Source: Streptomyces zaomyceticus (GTDB lineage: Bacteria; Actinomycetota; Actinomycetes; Streptomycetales; Streptomycetaceae). From it: a stretch of DNA of 64,000 nucleotides. Location of the stretch: contig NZ_BNBZ01000020.1 in NCBI RefSeq assembly GCF_014656215.1, forward strand, positions 83,145 through 147,144, given 5' to 3'. The position numbers and the translations under genes are program-made. The notes beneath the pieces are model-generated. The model made no database searches. It saw nothing but the letters and a program-made list of their open reading frames with translations, and was not told the DNA's origin. This document shows positions 35,697 to 44,053 of the stretch, piece by piece. Each line of letters begins with the position of its first letter. Positions within the stretch are counted from its first letter, which is position 1.

Positions 35697-36578
35697 GTGC
35701 CCGCAGCCTGCGCCACCGACCGCTGGAACACCCCACCACGGAGAAAACCCGTTCACCAGCACAACCCCCTGACCACCTTCGAGCGAGAGGGACCACACAT
35801 CACCGCGTGGACCAGCACCACCTCCTCGCCTGCCGTCTCCGAGGATCCGAAAGACGATCACCGGTACGGCCACCTCACCGCTCCCCTCCGCCAACGCGGC
35901 CTGGAGGTCACCGTCGAGTACGGCCTGAGCGACTACATCGTCCACGCCGCCCTCCCCGACGGCAGTTCGCTGATCATCTCGCCGCCGCAGGAACCACCCA
36001 GCAAGGACCCCGAGTTCCCCGAGAGCTGGACGGCGATCCGCCACCGGGACACCGGGCCCTCGGTGTACGAAGAGATCTACGACTCGGAACCCGGCGGCCC
36101 CCACGCCCGGTACGGCGGGAGCGTCCCGAGTCTGCTCGCCGCCGTCGACGCACGCCTGGACCAGGTCGGCGTGCCGCCACGCCCCGAGCAGCAGCGCTCC
36201 TCACAGGAGCGCGTCGCCGACGCCGTGCTCCACCGTGCGGGTTTCATCACCGCCGTCTCATTCGACGGGGAGCGCTACCACCGGCTGCCCACGGCCATGA
36301 CCGATCCGACCGAGCAGCGGCGGGCGGTGACCCGGGCCTTCACTGCGCTGCAGGACGAGGGGTTCACCGTCCTATGCGACTCGGCCCCGCTCACGTCCAA
36401 GGGCCGAAGTCCGATAGACCGAACCGCCCTGCCGGCCTCTACTCAGCCACGGGTGAGCGCTGCTCTCGCGCCCTCGCCGACGGCCGGACCACGCACGGTC
36501 CGCACGCGCCTGGCGACGGACCCTCCCCCACGTCCCGTGCTTCCACCCGCACGTCCCTCCACCACCCCTGGTCGCTGA
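35697..36578 (+). CDS. Accessory protein with the element's repeated GF-domain (paralogue B)
   Basis: Up to 293 residues from a GTG at 35697. An in-frame ATC at 35799, 6-7 nt after AGAGGGA, would be the natural start position and gives about 259 residues. The middle part has a domain of about 60 residues (VLHRAGFITAV, then YHRLP and LQDEGFTVLCDSAPL) that recurs in the proteins at 36605, 38122 and 39637. The C terminus is Pro/Thr-rich. Unknown function, expressed with the transfer genes. Confidence 0.55.
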   Translation: MPAACATDRWNTPPRRKPVHQHNPLTTFEREGPHITAWTSTTSSPAVSEDPKDDHRYGHLTAPLRQRGLEVTVEYGLSDYIVHAALPDGSSLIISPPQEPPSKDPEFPESWTAIRHRDTGPSVYEEIYDSEPGGPHARYGGSVPSLLAAVDARLDQVGVPPRPEQQRSSQERVADAVLHRAGFITAVSFDGERYHRLPTAMTDPTEQRRAVTRAFTALQDEGFTVLCDSAPLTSKGRSPIDRTALPASTQPRVSAALAPSPTAGPRTVRTRLATDPPPRPVLPPARPSTTPGR

Positions 36579-36604
36579 TCTCTTCCCGTCTCGGAGTACG
36601 CCGC

Positions 36605-37438
36605 ATGCCTCTCACCAGCAGAACCGTTCCGGCCTCGCCCTCCCTCGTCATCGAGCCCGCACTGGATGGATCAGCCGTGTTGCCCACCTCCGCCGAAGAA
36701 CTGCTTGCCGACGTCACCGTCGGCCGCCACCCCGACTACGGCATCGTCGCCGCGAACCCCAAGAACCTCGCCGCCGGCACCTGGATGCTGGAGCGGCTCG
36801 AGTTCCGCCCCGTCCTGAGCGAGCCGACCCTGTACGCCCTGACCGACCAGCAGCGTGACGGGCAGGGCCGCGCCACCCGGGCCGTCGCGCTGCTGCGCAA
36901 TGCCGGCTTCCGGGTCGACACGGACGCCGTGTTCAACCCCTCCCTGGTACCCGGCGCGGGGCCCGTCCCGTCCCGGGCTCCGCACGCCGAGCCCGATGTC
37001 GCATTCGCCGAACATCCGCGGCTCGGCATCGTCGGGGCCATCGACAGCCGCGCCTCCGGACTCACCGGACTCGCCCTGGTCGAAAACGGCTGGCGGCACG
37101 ATCGCCGCCTGGACATCTACACGCTGCCCGGCGCCAGCCGCGACGAGGCCCTGGGGAAGGTCGCCGACGCCACGCTGACCCTGCACCGTTCCGGGGTCCA
37201 GGTTGCGGTGCAGCCCCGCCTCGCCCAGGACGTAGCGGCCCGCCACCGCCCCGCGCCCGCCTCGTCCCGCGACCGTATCCACGGCGCTGGCCGTAGTTCT
37301 CCGATCGTGGCCGCCGCGCTCGCCGCCAGCCCGGCTCTCGCCAGTCTCCCCGGCAATGCATCGGTGTCGGCTCCCGCCACCTCCGCCGCGGCGGCCCGGC
37401 CGGTCGACCCGCGCATCGCGTTCACCCGCGACCGCTGA
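36605..37438 (+). CDS. Accessory protein with two repeated GF-domains (paralogue A)
   Basis: 277 residues, ATG with GGAG upstream. Two copies of the element's repeated domain: residues about 55-125 (MLERLEFRPVL, YALTD, LLRNAGFRVDTDAVF) and about 145-215 (LVENGWRHD, IYTLPG, LHRSGVQVAVQPRL). The C terminus is Ala/Ser-rich. No catalytic motif. The tandem layout shows that the domain is an independent unit. Confidence 0.6.
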   Translation: MPLTSRTVPASPSLVIEPALDGSAVLPTSAEELLADVTVGRHPDYGIVAANPKNLAAGTWMLERLEFRPVLSEPTLYALTDQQRDGQGRATRAVALLRNAGFRVDTDAVFNPSLVPGAGPVPSRAPHAEPDVAFAEHPRLGIVGAIDSRASGLTGLALVENGWRHDRRLDIYTLPGASRDEALGKVADATLTLHRSGVQVAVQPRLAQDVAARHRPAPASSRDRIHGAGRSSPIVAAALAASPALASLPGNASVSAPATSAAAARPVDPRIAFTRDR

Positions 37439-37464
37439 CCCAACTCCCGTAAGGAATAGCTCCC

Positions 37465-37962
37465 ATGGCCGTGAAAACCATCTGGCCGATCAACCACTCA
37501 TGCGGCCACAAGGCCGACCGTGACCTGTCCAACCGGCCGGCCGACCGCCGCGCGGGCTTCGCCGAGTGGCTCGCCAGCCAGGAGTGCAACGACTGTTGGC
37601 GCGCCTCCAACGAGAACAGCGGGCAGGACAAGGCCGCCTGGGTGAAGGCCAAACGTGCGGAGGAGCAGGCCGAGTCCGAAGCCTGGTCACAGCAGTACCG
37701 GATGCCTCCGCTGGAGGGAACCGAGCGCGCCGTCCCCTGGGGTGTGCGCTGCCGCCACCAGATCCTGGCCGCCGCCTACACCGCCCTGGTCGTCGAAGGC
37801 GAAACCACCGAGCAGAAGTGGGAGGAGATCGAGGAGACCGCTCGCACCATCACCCGCGCCGGATGGTGGATCGACCAGCGTTCCTCCGAACCTGTCGACC
37901 TAACCGAGCTGCTCCAGGCAGCCACTGACGCCGACCGGCCCAGCGAGAACCCCTACTTCTAG
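37465..37962 (+). CDS. Small protein with CGH and CxxC metal-binding motif
   Basis: 165 residues. The N terminus has HSCGHKADRDLSNR and then ECNDCW, giving Cys, His and two Cys that could bind zinc. The rest is helical and acidic. It may bind DNA or RNA; no family recognised. It is 26 nt after the paralogue-A gene, in the same operon. Confidence 0.6.
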   Translation: MAVKTIWPINHSCGHKADRDLSNRPADRRAGFAEWLASQECNDCWRASNENSGQDKAAWVKAKRAEEQAESEAWSQQYRMPPLEGTERAVPWGVRCRHQILAAAYTALVVEGETTEQKWEEIEETARTITRAGWWIDQRSSEPVDLTELLQAATDADRPSENPYF

Positions 37963-38026
37963 CTGTCCGGTGCCTCCCCGCCCACCAAGGCCAGGGGCCG
38001 GGCGAGCGGGGCTTCTATCAGGGATC

Positions 38027-38060
38027 CCCGGCCGGGCCAAATCCCGAATCCGGCGGATTC
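38027..38060. repeat. Intergenic module copy 1: CCCGGCCGGGCCAAA plus GGATT hairpin
   Basis: The 15-bp sequence at 38027-38041 is identical to 45863-45877. It is followed by a perfect hairpin GAATCC-GGC-GGATTC (38046-38060). At the second site a hairpin GGATT-ATCCG-AATCC follows at the same distance. Both copies lie 50-70 nt upstream of plus-strand genes. Confidence 0.65.
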
Positions 38061-38121
38061 TCTCCCTGTTGGCCCGGTCTCCAGGGCCCTCGTTTCTTCC
38101 TTCTCTTTCGAGGTAGACGCC

Positions 38122-39390
38122 GTGATCGCCCACCTGCAGCGCGTCAGCGACACCGCTGGCCTGCTCGCGTATCTGTACGGGCCGGGTGAACGCGGTGCCC
38201 ATGTCAGCCCCCGGCTGATCGCTGGCGACAATCACGGGGCGCCGATCGAGCTGCTCGCCGAGCCGGGCTCGCTGTCCTACCTGGCCCATGCACTTGACGC
38301 TCCGGTCAAGCGGCTCGGGGCCCCGGCTCCCGTCCGGCCGACGTGGGTCTGCTCGGTCCGTTCCGTTCCTCACCGGCCGGACCTCACCGACGCGCAGTGG
38401 GCCGTCGTCGCCCGCCGGTTGGTGTCCGCCGTCGGGATCGCACCGGAGGGCGATCCGGATGCCTGCCGGTGGATCGCCCTGCGCAACCAGCCCCGTCAGG
38501 TACACGTCGTGGCCACCCTCGCCCGTGAGGACGGCGGCCTGCACGAGGGGTATCGCGACGCCTTCCGCCTCCAGACCGAGTGCCGCCGCATCGCGGCCGA
38601 GCTGGGGCACCTGCCCACCGCACCCCATCCGACCTTCCGTGCCCAGGAGACTTCTGTGCCTGCCCCTCTCATTACCATCTCCTCCGAGGCCAGCGGCAGT
38701 GTCGTGGCAAAGGGCGCCAATGATGATCTTTCCGCGATGATCCTCAAGCACGCCGGCTTCCGGCAGATCGAGGACTGGCACGGACGGCGCCACCGGCTTC
38801 CCACCACCACCGCGGTCGCCGACCGAGTCGCCATCGCCAGCCACGCGGCCGAGATGCTCCGCGCCGCCCGTTACGGAGTCGATCTCGCTCCTTCCCTGGA
38901 CGTGGCCCGGATGAGTATTCCGGCGAATCCCCTTGGGCCCTACGCCGCCGGAGCCGCCCTCCTTCAGATCACGGACCGCATCAGGTCGGCCGAGAACGGG
39001 GCGGACCTTCGGCAAGCGGTCGGCCAGCTCCTTCACCCCGAGCACGGGGCCGTGGAACGTGTCCGGGAAGCGCTGGAGGCAGCGAGCGAACACTTCACCG
39101 ACCTCGACGACGAGGCGTACGCGCTGGCTGACCGGTTCGGCTTCGCGGCGGAGTTCGTCAGCTCGGCGCAGTCGGAACTCGTCGACTCGGAGGACGAGCT
39201 GTGTCGTGTCGGCGGCCCGTCCCGGTCCCAGACCGAGACGCGGACGCGGTCCTCGGATCTGTCTGCTTCCCAGAACGCGGCGTTGGCCGTATCGCCCGCG
39301 GCGGCCGAGGCCGGCTCGGTCTTCGGTATCGAGTTCACGGACGCTCGTGCAGCTGCGCGCCCGCCGCGTGCCTCCGGTCCTCGGCGGTGA
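38122..39390 (+). CDS. Relaxase-homologous protein with degenerate His motif, fused to the repeated GF-domain
   Basis: 422 residues. Residues 11-165 align with the N-terminal half of the element's relaxase: GLLAYLYGPG (Tyr17 and Tyr19 at the same positions), CSVR, GIAPEGDPDACRWIA and VHVVATL. The metal triad is broken: the relaxase has H124-x3-H128-x-H130, this protein has Asn122, Gln126 and His128. Residues about 202-262 are the repeated GF-domain (LKHAGFRQIEDWHGR, HRLP, YGVDLAPSLDV). It is probably a non-nicking relative that binds transfer DNA or the relaxosome. Confidence 0.65.
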   Translation: MIAHLQRVSDTAGLLAYLYGPGERGAHVSPRLIAGDNHGAPIELLAEPGSLSYLAHALDAPVKRLGAPAPVRPTWVCSVRSVPHRPDLTDAQWAVVARRLVSAVGIAPEGDPDACRWIALRNQPRQVHVVATLAREDGGLHEGYRDAFRLQTECRRIAAELGHLPTAPHPTFRAQETSVPAPLITISSEASGSVVAKGANDDLSAMILKHAGFRQIEDWHGRRHRLPTTTAVADRVAIASHAAEMLRAARYGVDLAPSLDVARMSIPANPLGPYAAGAALLQITDRIRSAENGADLRQAVGQLLHPEHGAVERVREALEAASEHFTDLDDEAYALADRFGFAAEFVSSAQSELVDSEDELCRVGGPSRSQTETRTRSSDLSASQNAALAVSPAAAEAGSVFGIEFTDARAAARPPRASGPRR

Positions 39391-39566
39391 TCGGGTGTTC
39401 TCCTCGTCCGCTCCATCCGCCAGCCTGTCGTGTACGCGTTTCGTGCGGCGTCACCGCCGGCAGCCCCGCCGCCCGCGAACGGCTCTCGTCCCTCGCCGAC
39501 AGCCTGCCGGTGACACCGTGACTCCGCCGCCTCTGCCTTCCGGCACCAGACCCAGGACCGTTCCTG

Positions 39567-39599
39567 CGGGTGGAGCACGTGTGCCACGTGCTCCACCCG
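39567..39599. promoter_or_regulatory. Perfect 15-bp inverted repeat with 3-nt loop
   Basis: CGGGTGGAGCACGTG, TGC, and the exact complement. It lies in the 246-nt gap after the relaxase-like gene and 37 nt before the CTG start at 39637. The stem is strong enough for a terminator or mRNA-stability element; the embedded CACGTG could also be a protein site. Confidence 0.6.
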
Positions 39600-39636
39600 G
39601 CCTGGCCAGCCAGCACCATCAACTCACGGAGGAACC

Positions 39637-40773
39637 CTGCCCGAGTTCTACTCCAGCATCGGCGAGGCCGTCGGCGCCGCGACGCAACACAACATCCGGC
39701 TCGCCCACCGCAGCGTGGCACCGAGCTCCGAAAAGCCGCTGCAGGTCCGACACCTGCCCAGCGCTTCCGCCGACCCGTACTCCGTCCCCGGGATGATCGC
39801 CCGTCTCACCGACGACGCAACACCCGACGAGGTCGCCGGCATCATCGAGGAGGTCAACGGTGCGCTGGTCGGCGCTCTGCCTCAGCTGACCGAACTCGTC
39901 GCCGCTGCCGCCGACTGGACCCGTGTCCGTCTGGCGTTCGACGACCCGCACCACAACCCCGTCTTCGAGACCTGGACGCGACTGGCCGCCGCCCACGTCA
40001 TGCTCCAGAACGTTCAGGAGCAGCTGGCAGCCACCGAGGACGGGATCGCCGCGTGCCCTGCCGAGCGGACCGACCCCCGATTCCACGACAGTGTCAACGT
40101 CCTGCGGACCCGGGAACTACCCGATGACGTCCTCGGATCCGACACGGTCTCCGCAGCGCCTTCCGGCCGGGATCCGGACGCCGACCGCCGCCGTGGCGCC
40201 CGTCGTTCCACGCCGCAGACCGGCCCCCGACAACCGTCGTCGCCGCCCGGGACCGAAGAAGTCCCGGCGCGCACCCCACCGGTCCGCGCTCCAGAAGGGC
40301 CCTCCATGGCCAACCTCGCCGACACCCACGGCACCGACGTCGAGATCTTCCCCCGGACCGATGACTTGGTCTGGGCCGACTGCCGGACCGGCCTGCCCGA
40401 ATCGGCCCACCGCATCCTGCGCTCCTGTGGGTTCGCCGCCCCAGGCGACCCGGGCGATCCCGCCTTCTACAGCCTCGCGTCGCACATCATCGGCCCGGAC
40501 CGGCAGCTCGCCTCCTCCTCTGCCGCGAGCATGCTCGCCGACCTGGGGTACCACGTCGCGATCGACCCGTCCCTGGCCGTCGGCTACGTCGGCGAGACCG
40601 TCAGCCCCGAGGCCCGACGGCTGGCCGCTGCCCGCCAGGTCTCCCCCACGGCGGCTGAGACCAACACAGCCACCAGCGCCCCGCCGTCCACCGCGCCGCC
40701 CCAGTCCGCGGCACACGCCGCCCCCCGCTTCCAATGCAGCGTTCCGTTCGATCCGCAAGGAGTAGGCCCGTGA
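39637..40773 (+). CDS. Two-part accessory protein with repeated GF-domain (paralogue D)
   Basis: Up to 378 residues. A CTG at 39637 with GGAGG 4 nt upstream gives a coherent N terminus (PEFYSSIGEAVGAATQHN); the first standard start is a GTG at 39715. Residues about 1-150 are a helical domain. After a Pro/Arg linker an internal ATG at 40306 (with GAAGGG upstream) begins a second unit that carries the repeated GF-domain (ILRSCGFAAPG, FYSLAS, LADLGYHVAIDPSL). It may be two genes fused in frame. Function unknown. Confidence 0.55.
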   Translation: MPEFYSSIGEAVGAATQHNIRLAHRSVAPSSEKPLQVRHLPSASADPYSVPGMIARLTDDATPDEVAGIIEEVNGALVGALPQLTELVAAAADWTRVRLAFDDPHHNPVFETWTRLAAAHVMLQNVQEQLAATEDGIAACPAERTDPRFHDSVNVLRTRELPDDVLGSDTVSAAPSGRDPDADRRRGARRSTPQTGPRQPSSPPGTEEVPARTPPVRAPEGPSMANLADTHGTDVEIFPRTDDLVWADCRTGLPESAHRILRSCGFAAPGDPGDPAFYSLASHIIGPDRQLASSSAASMLADLGYHVAIDPSLAVGYVGETVSPEARRLAAARQVSPTAAETNTATSAPPSTAPPQSAAHAAPRFQCSVPFDPQGVGP

Positions 40774-40830
40774 GCTGTACGAGAGCCGAGCGCGCCCCGC
40801 CCCGCCCGCTCGCACCCCAAGGAACCACCC

Positions 40831-41568
40831 GTGCCTTCCCCGCGTACCAGTGCGCCGTCGACCACGACCGGCTCCGACGCGCTCCTCTATCTCCTGTTCG
40901 GCGTCCTCGGTGCCGCCATGGCCTTTGGCTCCCTCGCCTGGCTGACCGGCAACCTCACCAACTCCCTCGTCGGAAGCGGCCCGTGGGCCCCATTCCGCGC
41001 CACCGACGCCCTGCTGCACCCCGAGGCTCTGTGGCCGGCCCTGACTTCCACCGCGCTGCTCATCGGCGTCCGCGTCGTCCCCGGCCTGCTCACCCTGGCG
41101 CTGATCACCACCGGCCTGGTGCTGTGGCTGTGCTGGCGCTCCGGCGCTAGGACCGGTCTCGCCCGCAAGGGCGACCTGGCGCCGCTGCTGGACAAGGAGA
41201 TCACCGCCAAGGCGATGAGCCTTCGGCCGTCCCTGAATGGCCGGGGGTGTAAAAGAGGTCGCTCCCGCCGACCGCGGCATCCTGCTCGGCACCCTTGCCC
41301 CCAGTCGCGTCGAGGTCCGCGCGTCCTGGGAGGACGTGATCGTCGCGATCATGGCCCCGCGCTCCGGCAAGACGTCCGGCCTCGCGATCCCCGCGATCCT
41401 CGCGGCTCCCGGCCCGGTCCTGCTCACCAGCAACAAGGCTGCGAACGACGCGTTCACCGCCACGGTGGACGCCCGAGCCGAGGTCGGCACGGTGTGGACC
41501 CTGGATCCCCAGCAGATCGCCCACCATCCACGCGAGATGTGGTGGGACATCCTGGCCGACGCCCGTGA
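40831..41568 (+). CDS. Coupling protein, N-terminal membrane part (separated by frameshift)
   Basis: GTG 40831 follows AAGGAA. Residues 16-42 and 66-90 are membrane helices, as in VirD4/TraG-type coupling proteins; LARKGDLAPLLDKEITAKAM leads toward the ATPase domain. At the run of five G (41243-41247) the frame diverges: skipping one base continues into VKEVAPADRGILLGTLAPSR of the next entry. Beyond 41247 the sequence of this frame is Arg-rich shadow. The gene was thus one coupling protein, now split by an apparent 1-base insertion, a sequencing error, or a programmed shift. Confidence 0.6.
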   Translation: MPSPRTSAPSTTTGSDALLYLLFGVLGAAMAFGSLAWLTGNLTNSLVGSGPWAPFRATDALLHPEALWPALTSTALLIGVRVVPGLLTLALITTGLVLWLCWRSGARTGLARKGDLAPLLDKEITAKAMSLRPSLNGRGCKRGRSRRPRHPARHPCPQSRRGPRVLGGRDRRDHGPALRQDVRPRDPRDPRGSRPGPAHQQQGCERRVHRHGGRPSRGRHGVDPGSPADRPPSTRDVVGHPGRRP

Positions 41569-42619
41569 CCTTGCCGGGGCGAAGCGGCTGGCCGGGCACT
41601 TCGTCGCGGCGAGCGTGGACGAGTCGAGCGGCTCCGACTTCTGGTCCACCGCCGCGACCAACACGCTCGGCGCCCTGTTCCTGGCCGCCGCAAGCCATCG
41701 GCGGCCGATCACCGACGTGCTGGCCTGGCTCGCCTCCCCCGCCGATCGGACCCCGGTCGACCTGCTCACCGACGCCGGCCACGACGCGGTCGCCGCCCAG
41801 CTCCAGGGAACCGTCTCCGGCGCGACCGAGACCCGCGACGGCATCTATGAGACGGCGAGGCAGTACGCGAGCTGCCTGCTCGACCCGGACGTCGCCGCCT
41901 GGGTCACCCCGAGCAAGGACCGCCCCGAGTTCAGGCCCCTCGCCTTCGCCACCTCCCGCGACACGCTGTACCTGCTGAGCAAGGACGGCGGAGGCAGCGC
42001 GTCCGCGATCATCGCGGCGGCGGCCGACGCCATGATGCGCGCGGCCGTGATCGTCGCCGAGCGCTCCGGCGGACGGCTCGACCCGCCCGCCCTGTGCGTC
42101 CTCGACGAGGCCGCCAACGTGTGCCGCATCAGCGACCTCCCGGACCTGTACAGCCACCTGGGCAGCCGGGGCGTCATCCCGATGACGATCCTGCAGTCCT
42201 ACCGGCAAGGCCAGCGGTGCTGGGGCGAGGCCGGGATGGACGCCCTCTGGTCCGCCGCCACCGTCAAGATCGTCGGCTCGGGCATCGATGACGCCGACTT
42301 TGCCGACCGCCTCAGCCGACAGGTCGGTGACCACGACGTCCAGACCGTCTCGGTCTCGACAAGCGAGAGCGGCAAGTCCACCTCGGTGAGCATGCGCACC
42401 GAACGCATCCTGCCGCCCGACGCGATCCGCGCCCTGCCCAAGGGCAAGGTGCTGCTACTGGCCACCGGTCTGCGCATCGCCATGCTCAGCATCCGGCCCT
42501 GGTACAAGGAACCCTCCGCCAAGGTGGTCGGGCCGGCCTCCGCCCGCGCCACGAAGGCGATCACCGAGCGGGCCCTGGCGAAGACCGTCGGCCACGACGA
42601 TTTCGGGCTGTCGGCATGA
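41237..42619 (+). CDS. VirD4/TraG-like coupling protein ATPase (separated from its membrane part by a frameshift)
   Basis: 460 residues if started at ATG 41237, which has no ribosome-binding site. Walker A is MAPRSGKTSG (39-48) and Walker B is LCVLDEAANV (about 286-295). ILQSYRQGQRCWG and TVKIVGSGIDDADF are typical of the TraG/VirD4 family. The domain delivers relaxase-bound DNA to the T4SS. The membrane part is encoded in the preceding frame and overlaps this one. The stop overlaps the next ATG (ATGA). Confidence 0.8.
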   Translation: MAGGVKEVAPADRGILLGTLAPSRVEVRASWEDVIVAIMAPRSGKTSGLAIPAILAAPGPVLLTSNKAANDAFTATVDARAEVGTVWTLDPQQIAHHPREMWWDILADARDLAGAKRLAGHFVAASVDESSGSDFWSTAATNTLGALFLAAASHRRPITDVLAWLASPADRTPVDLLTDAGHDAVAAQLQGTVSGATETRDGIYETARQYASCLLDPDVAAWVTPSKDRPEFRPLAFATSRDTLYLLSKDGGGSASAIIAAAADAMMRAAVIVAERSGGRLDPPALCVLDEAANVCRISDLPDLYSHLGSRGVIPMTILQSYRQGQRCWGEAGMDALWSAATVKIVGSGIDDADFADRLSRQVGDHDVQTVSVSTSESGKSTSVSMRTERILPPDAIRALPKGKVLLLATGLRIAMLSIRPWYKEPSAKVVGPASARATKAITERALAKTVGHDDFGLSA

Positions 42620-42846
42620 GCGCGCCCACGCCGCGTTCCGCGCGGCTCGCGCAGTCGCCGGCCGTCCTGCGCGAGGGCCGATGGTGGCTGGTCGCCGATG
42701 CCGGGTCGGTTCCCGTCACCGATCCCGCGTTCACCACCGTGCTGGACGGCTTCGCCGAGGCGGTGGCCGCCGCCGACCGGGCGGTCGCCGATCTGCGTGC
42801 CCGGCCGAGTGAGCCGTCCGCTTCCAACACGCGAGGTCGTCGATGA
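42616..42846 (+). CDS. Small protein between coupling protein and DnaB-N gene
   Basis: 76 residues. Start and stop both overlap the neighbours (ATGA at 42616-42619 and 42843-42846), so three genes are translated as a coupled unit. WWLVADAGSVPVTDPAFTTV is the central part, followed by a helix rich in Ala. No known motif. Confidence 0.6.
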   Translation: MSAPTPRSARLAQSPAVLREGRWWLVADAGSVPVTDPAFTTVLDGFAEAVAAADRAVADLRARPSEPSASNTRGRR

Positions 42847-44015
42847 ACCCGCTTCTGAAGGCCGAGCAGGCGGTCCTCGGCGCGGTGCTGCTCGACCCGG
42901 GCCAGCTCTCACACCTGGAGTGGCTCACGCCGGATCGCTTCTACCGGCCAGCCCACCAGGCGCTGTTCGCCGCGCTGCTCAAGCTCCGAGGCAATGGCCA
43001 CCCCGCGGTGGAGGGCGAGGGGCCGGTGCCGCTGTCGTGGGTGACCGACGCGGTCGCCGAGGCCGGCCTCCATGTCCGGGGATTGACCGCGTCGTACGCT
43101 CATCTCCTGGTCTCGGCCTGTCCGCGTCCGGCGCACGCTCCGGTGTACGGCCGCATGGTGCTGGAGGGCGCGATCCATCGCACCGTCGCCCAGCACGCGA
43201 TCCGCCTTCACCAGGAAGCTCGCGCGGGCGCTGTGCGAGGCGAGGTCGAGGGAGCGCTGCACCACACGGACGTCCTGACGGGGGTACTCACCGATCTCGC
43301 CCGGCGGTGGGGCACCGAACCGCGCCCTGTCGCGCCCGCGACATCGCAGGCCCCCGACCCGCCTGCCCTTCCGCCGGCTCAGGCCGATCAGGTTGCCGAG
43401 GACGAGGAGTTCCTTCTGTCCGTCCTCGTCGAGCGGCCGGGGGCCATGGGTGAGGTGGTGGACTGGCTGCGTCCCGGGGATTTCGCCGACCCAGTCCACG
43501 GGCAGCTCTACCAGTGCCTCGGGGCGCTGCACCACCGGGGCGAGCCCATCGACCGGATCACCCTGCTCTGGGAGGCACAGCGGCGCGGCCTGCTGGCCGA
43601 CGGCACGCTGTCGGAAGACCGGTTCACCGCCATCTGCGACGGCGTGGGGGCCGGTGACGCCGAGTGGCTCGGCAAGCAGGTGATGCGCTCCTCCCTCACG
43701 CGCACCGCAGTCGCCACCGCCCACGCCGTCCGCGCGCTTGCCGAGGACGAGGTCCTGGCCCCTGGACGGCTCATCAACCACGCCCTGTACGCGCTCGGCC
43801 CACTCGACGAGGTCCGCGCCCGCTGGCAGACCGCAAACGGCCAGCCGGCTTCACGGGCGCCAGCCACCGCTACATCCCCATGCGGGCCGCCGGCGGCGCG
43901 GGTGCACGCGGCCCTCACCCGCAGTACGCCGCGCGCCGCCCCGTCTCCACCGGGCCGGCTCGATCCCGGGCCTACCCCCACCGCCGCACGCCAGCGCTCG
44001 CGCAACCACAGCTGA
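42843..44015 (+). CDS. DnaB-helicase N-terminal-domain protein (two domains, no ATPase)
   Basis: 390 residues. Two copies of the DnaB N-terminal fold: residues 3-110 (KAEQAVLGAVLLDPGQLSHL) and about 190-310 (EEFLLSVLVERPGAMGEVVD). There is no RecA-like helicase domain. Such proteins are common in actinobacterial elements and may bind primase or host helicase to support replication of transferred DNA. The last 70 residues are Pro/Ala/Arg-rich. Coupled to the small gene upstream by ATGA overlap. Confidence 0.8.
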   Translation: MNPLLKAEQAVLGAVLLDPGQLSHLEWLTPDRFYRPAHQALFAALLKLRGNGHPAVEGEGPVPLSWVTDAVAEAGLHVRGLTASYAHLLVSACPRPAHAPVYGRMVLEGAIHRTVAQHAIRLHQEARAGAVRGEVEGALHHTDVLTGVLTDLARRWGTEPRPVAPATSQAPDPPALPPAQADQVAEDEEFLLSVLVERPGAMGEVVDWLRPGDFADPVHGQLYQCLGALHHRGEPIDRITLLWEAQRRGLLADGTLSEDRFTAICDGVGAGDAEWLGKQVMRSSLTRTAVATAHAVRALAEDEVLAPGRLINHALYALGPLDEVRARWQTANGQPASRAPATATSPCGPPAARVHAALTRSTPRAAPSPPGRLDPGPTPTAARQRSRNHS

Positions 44016-44053
44016 CACCCCTGTTCGCCGCTCCTCCTCATGTACGGGAATTC

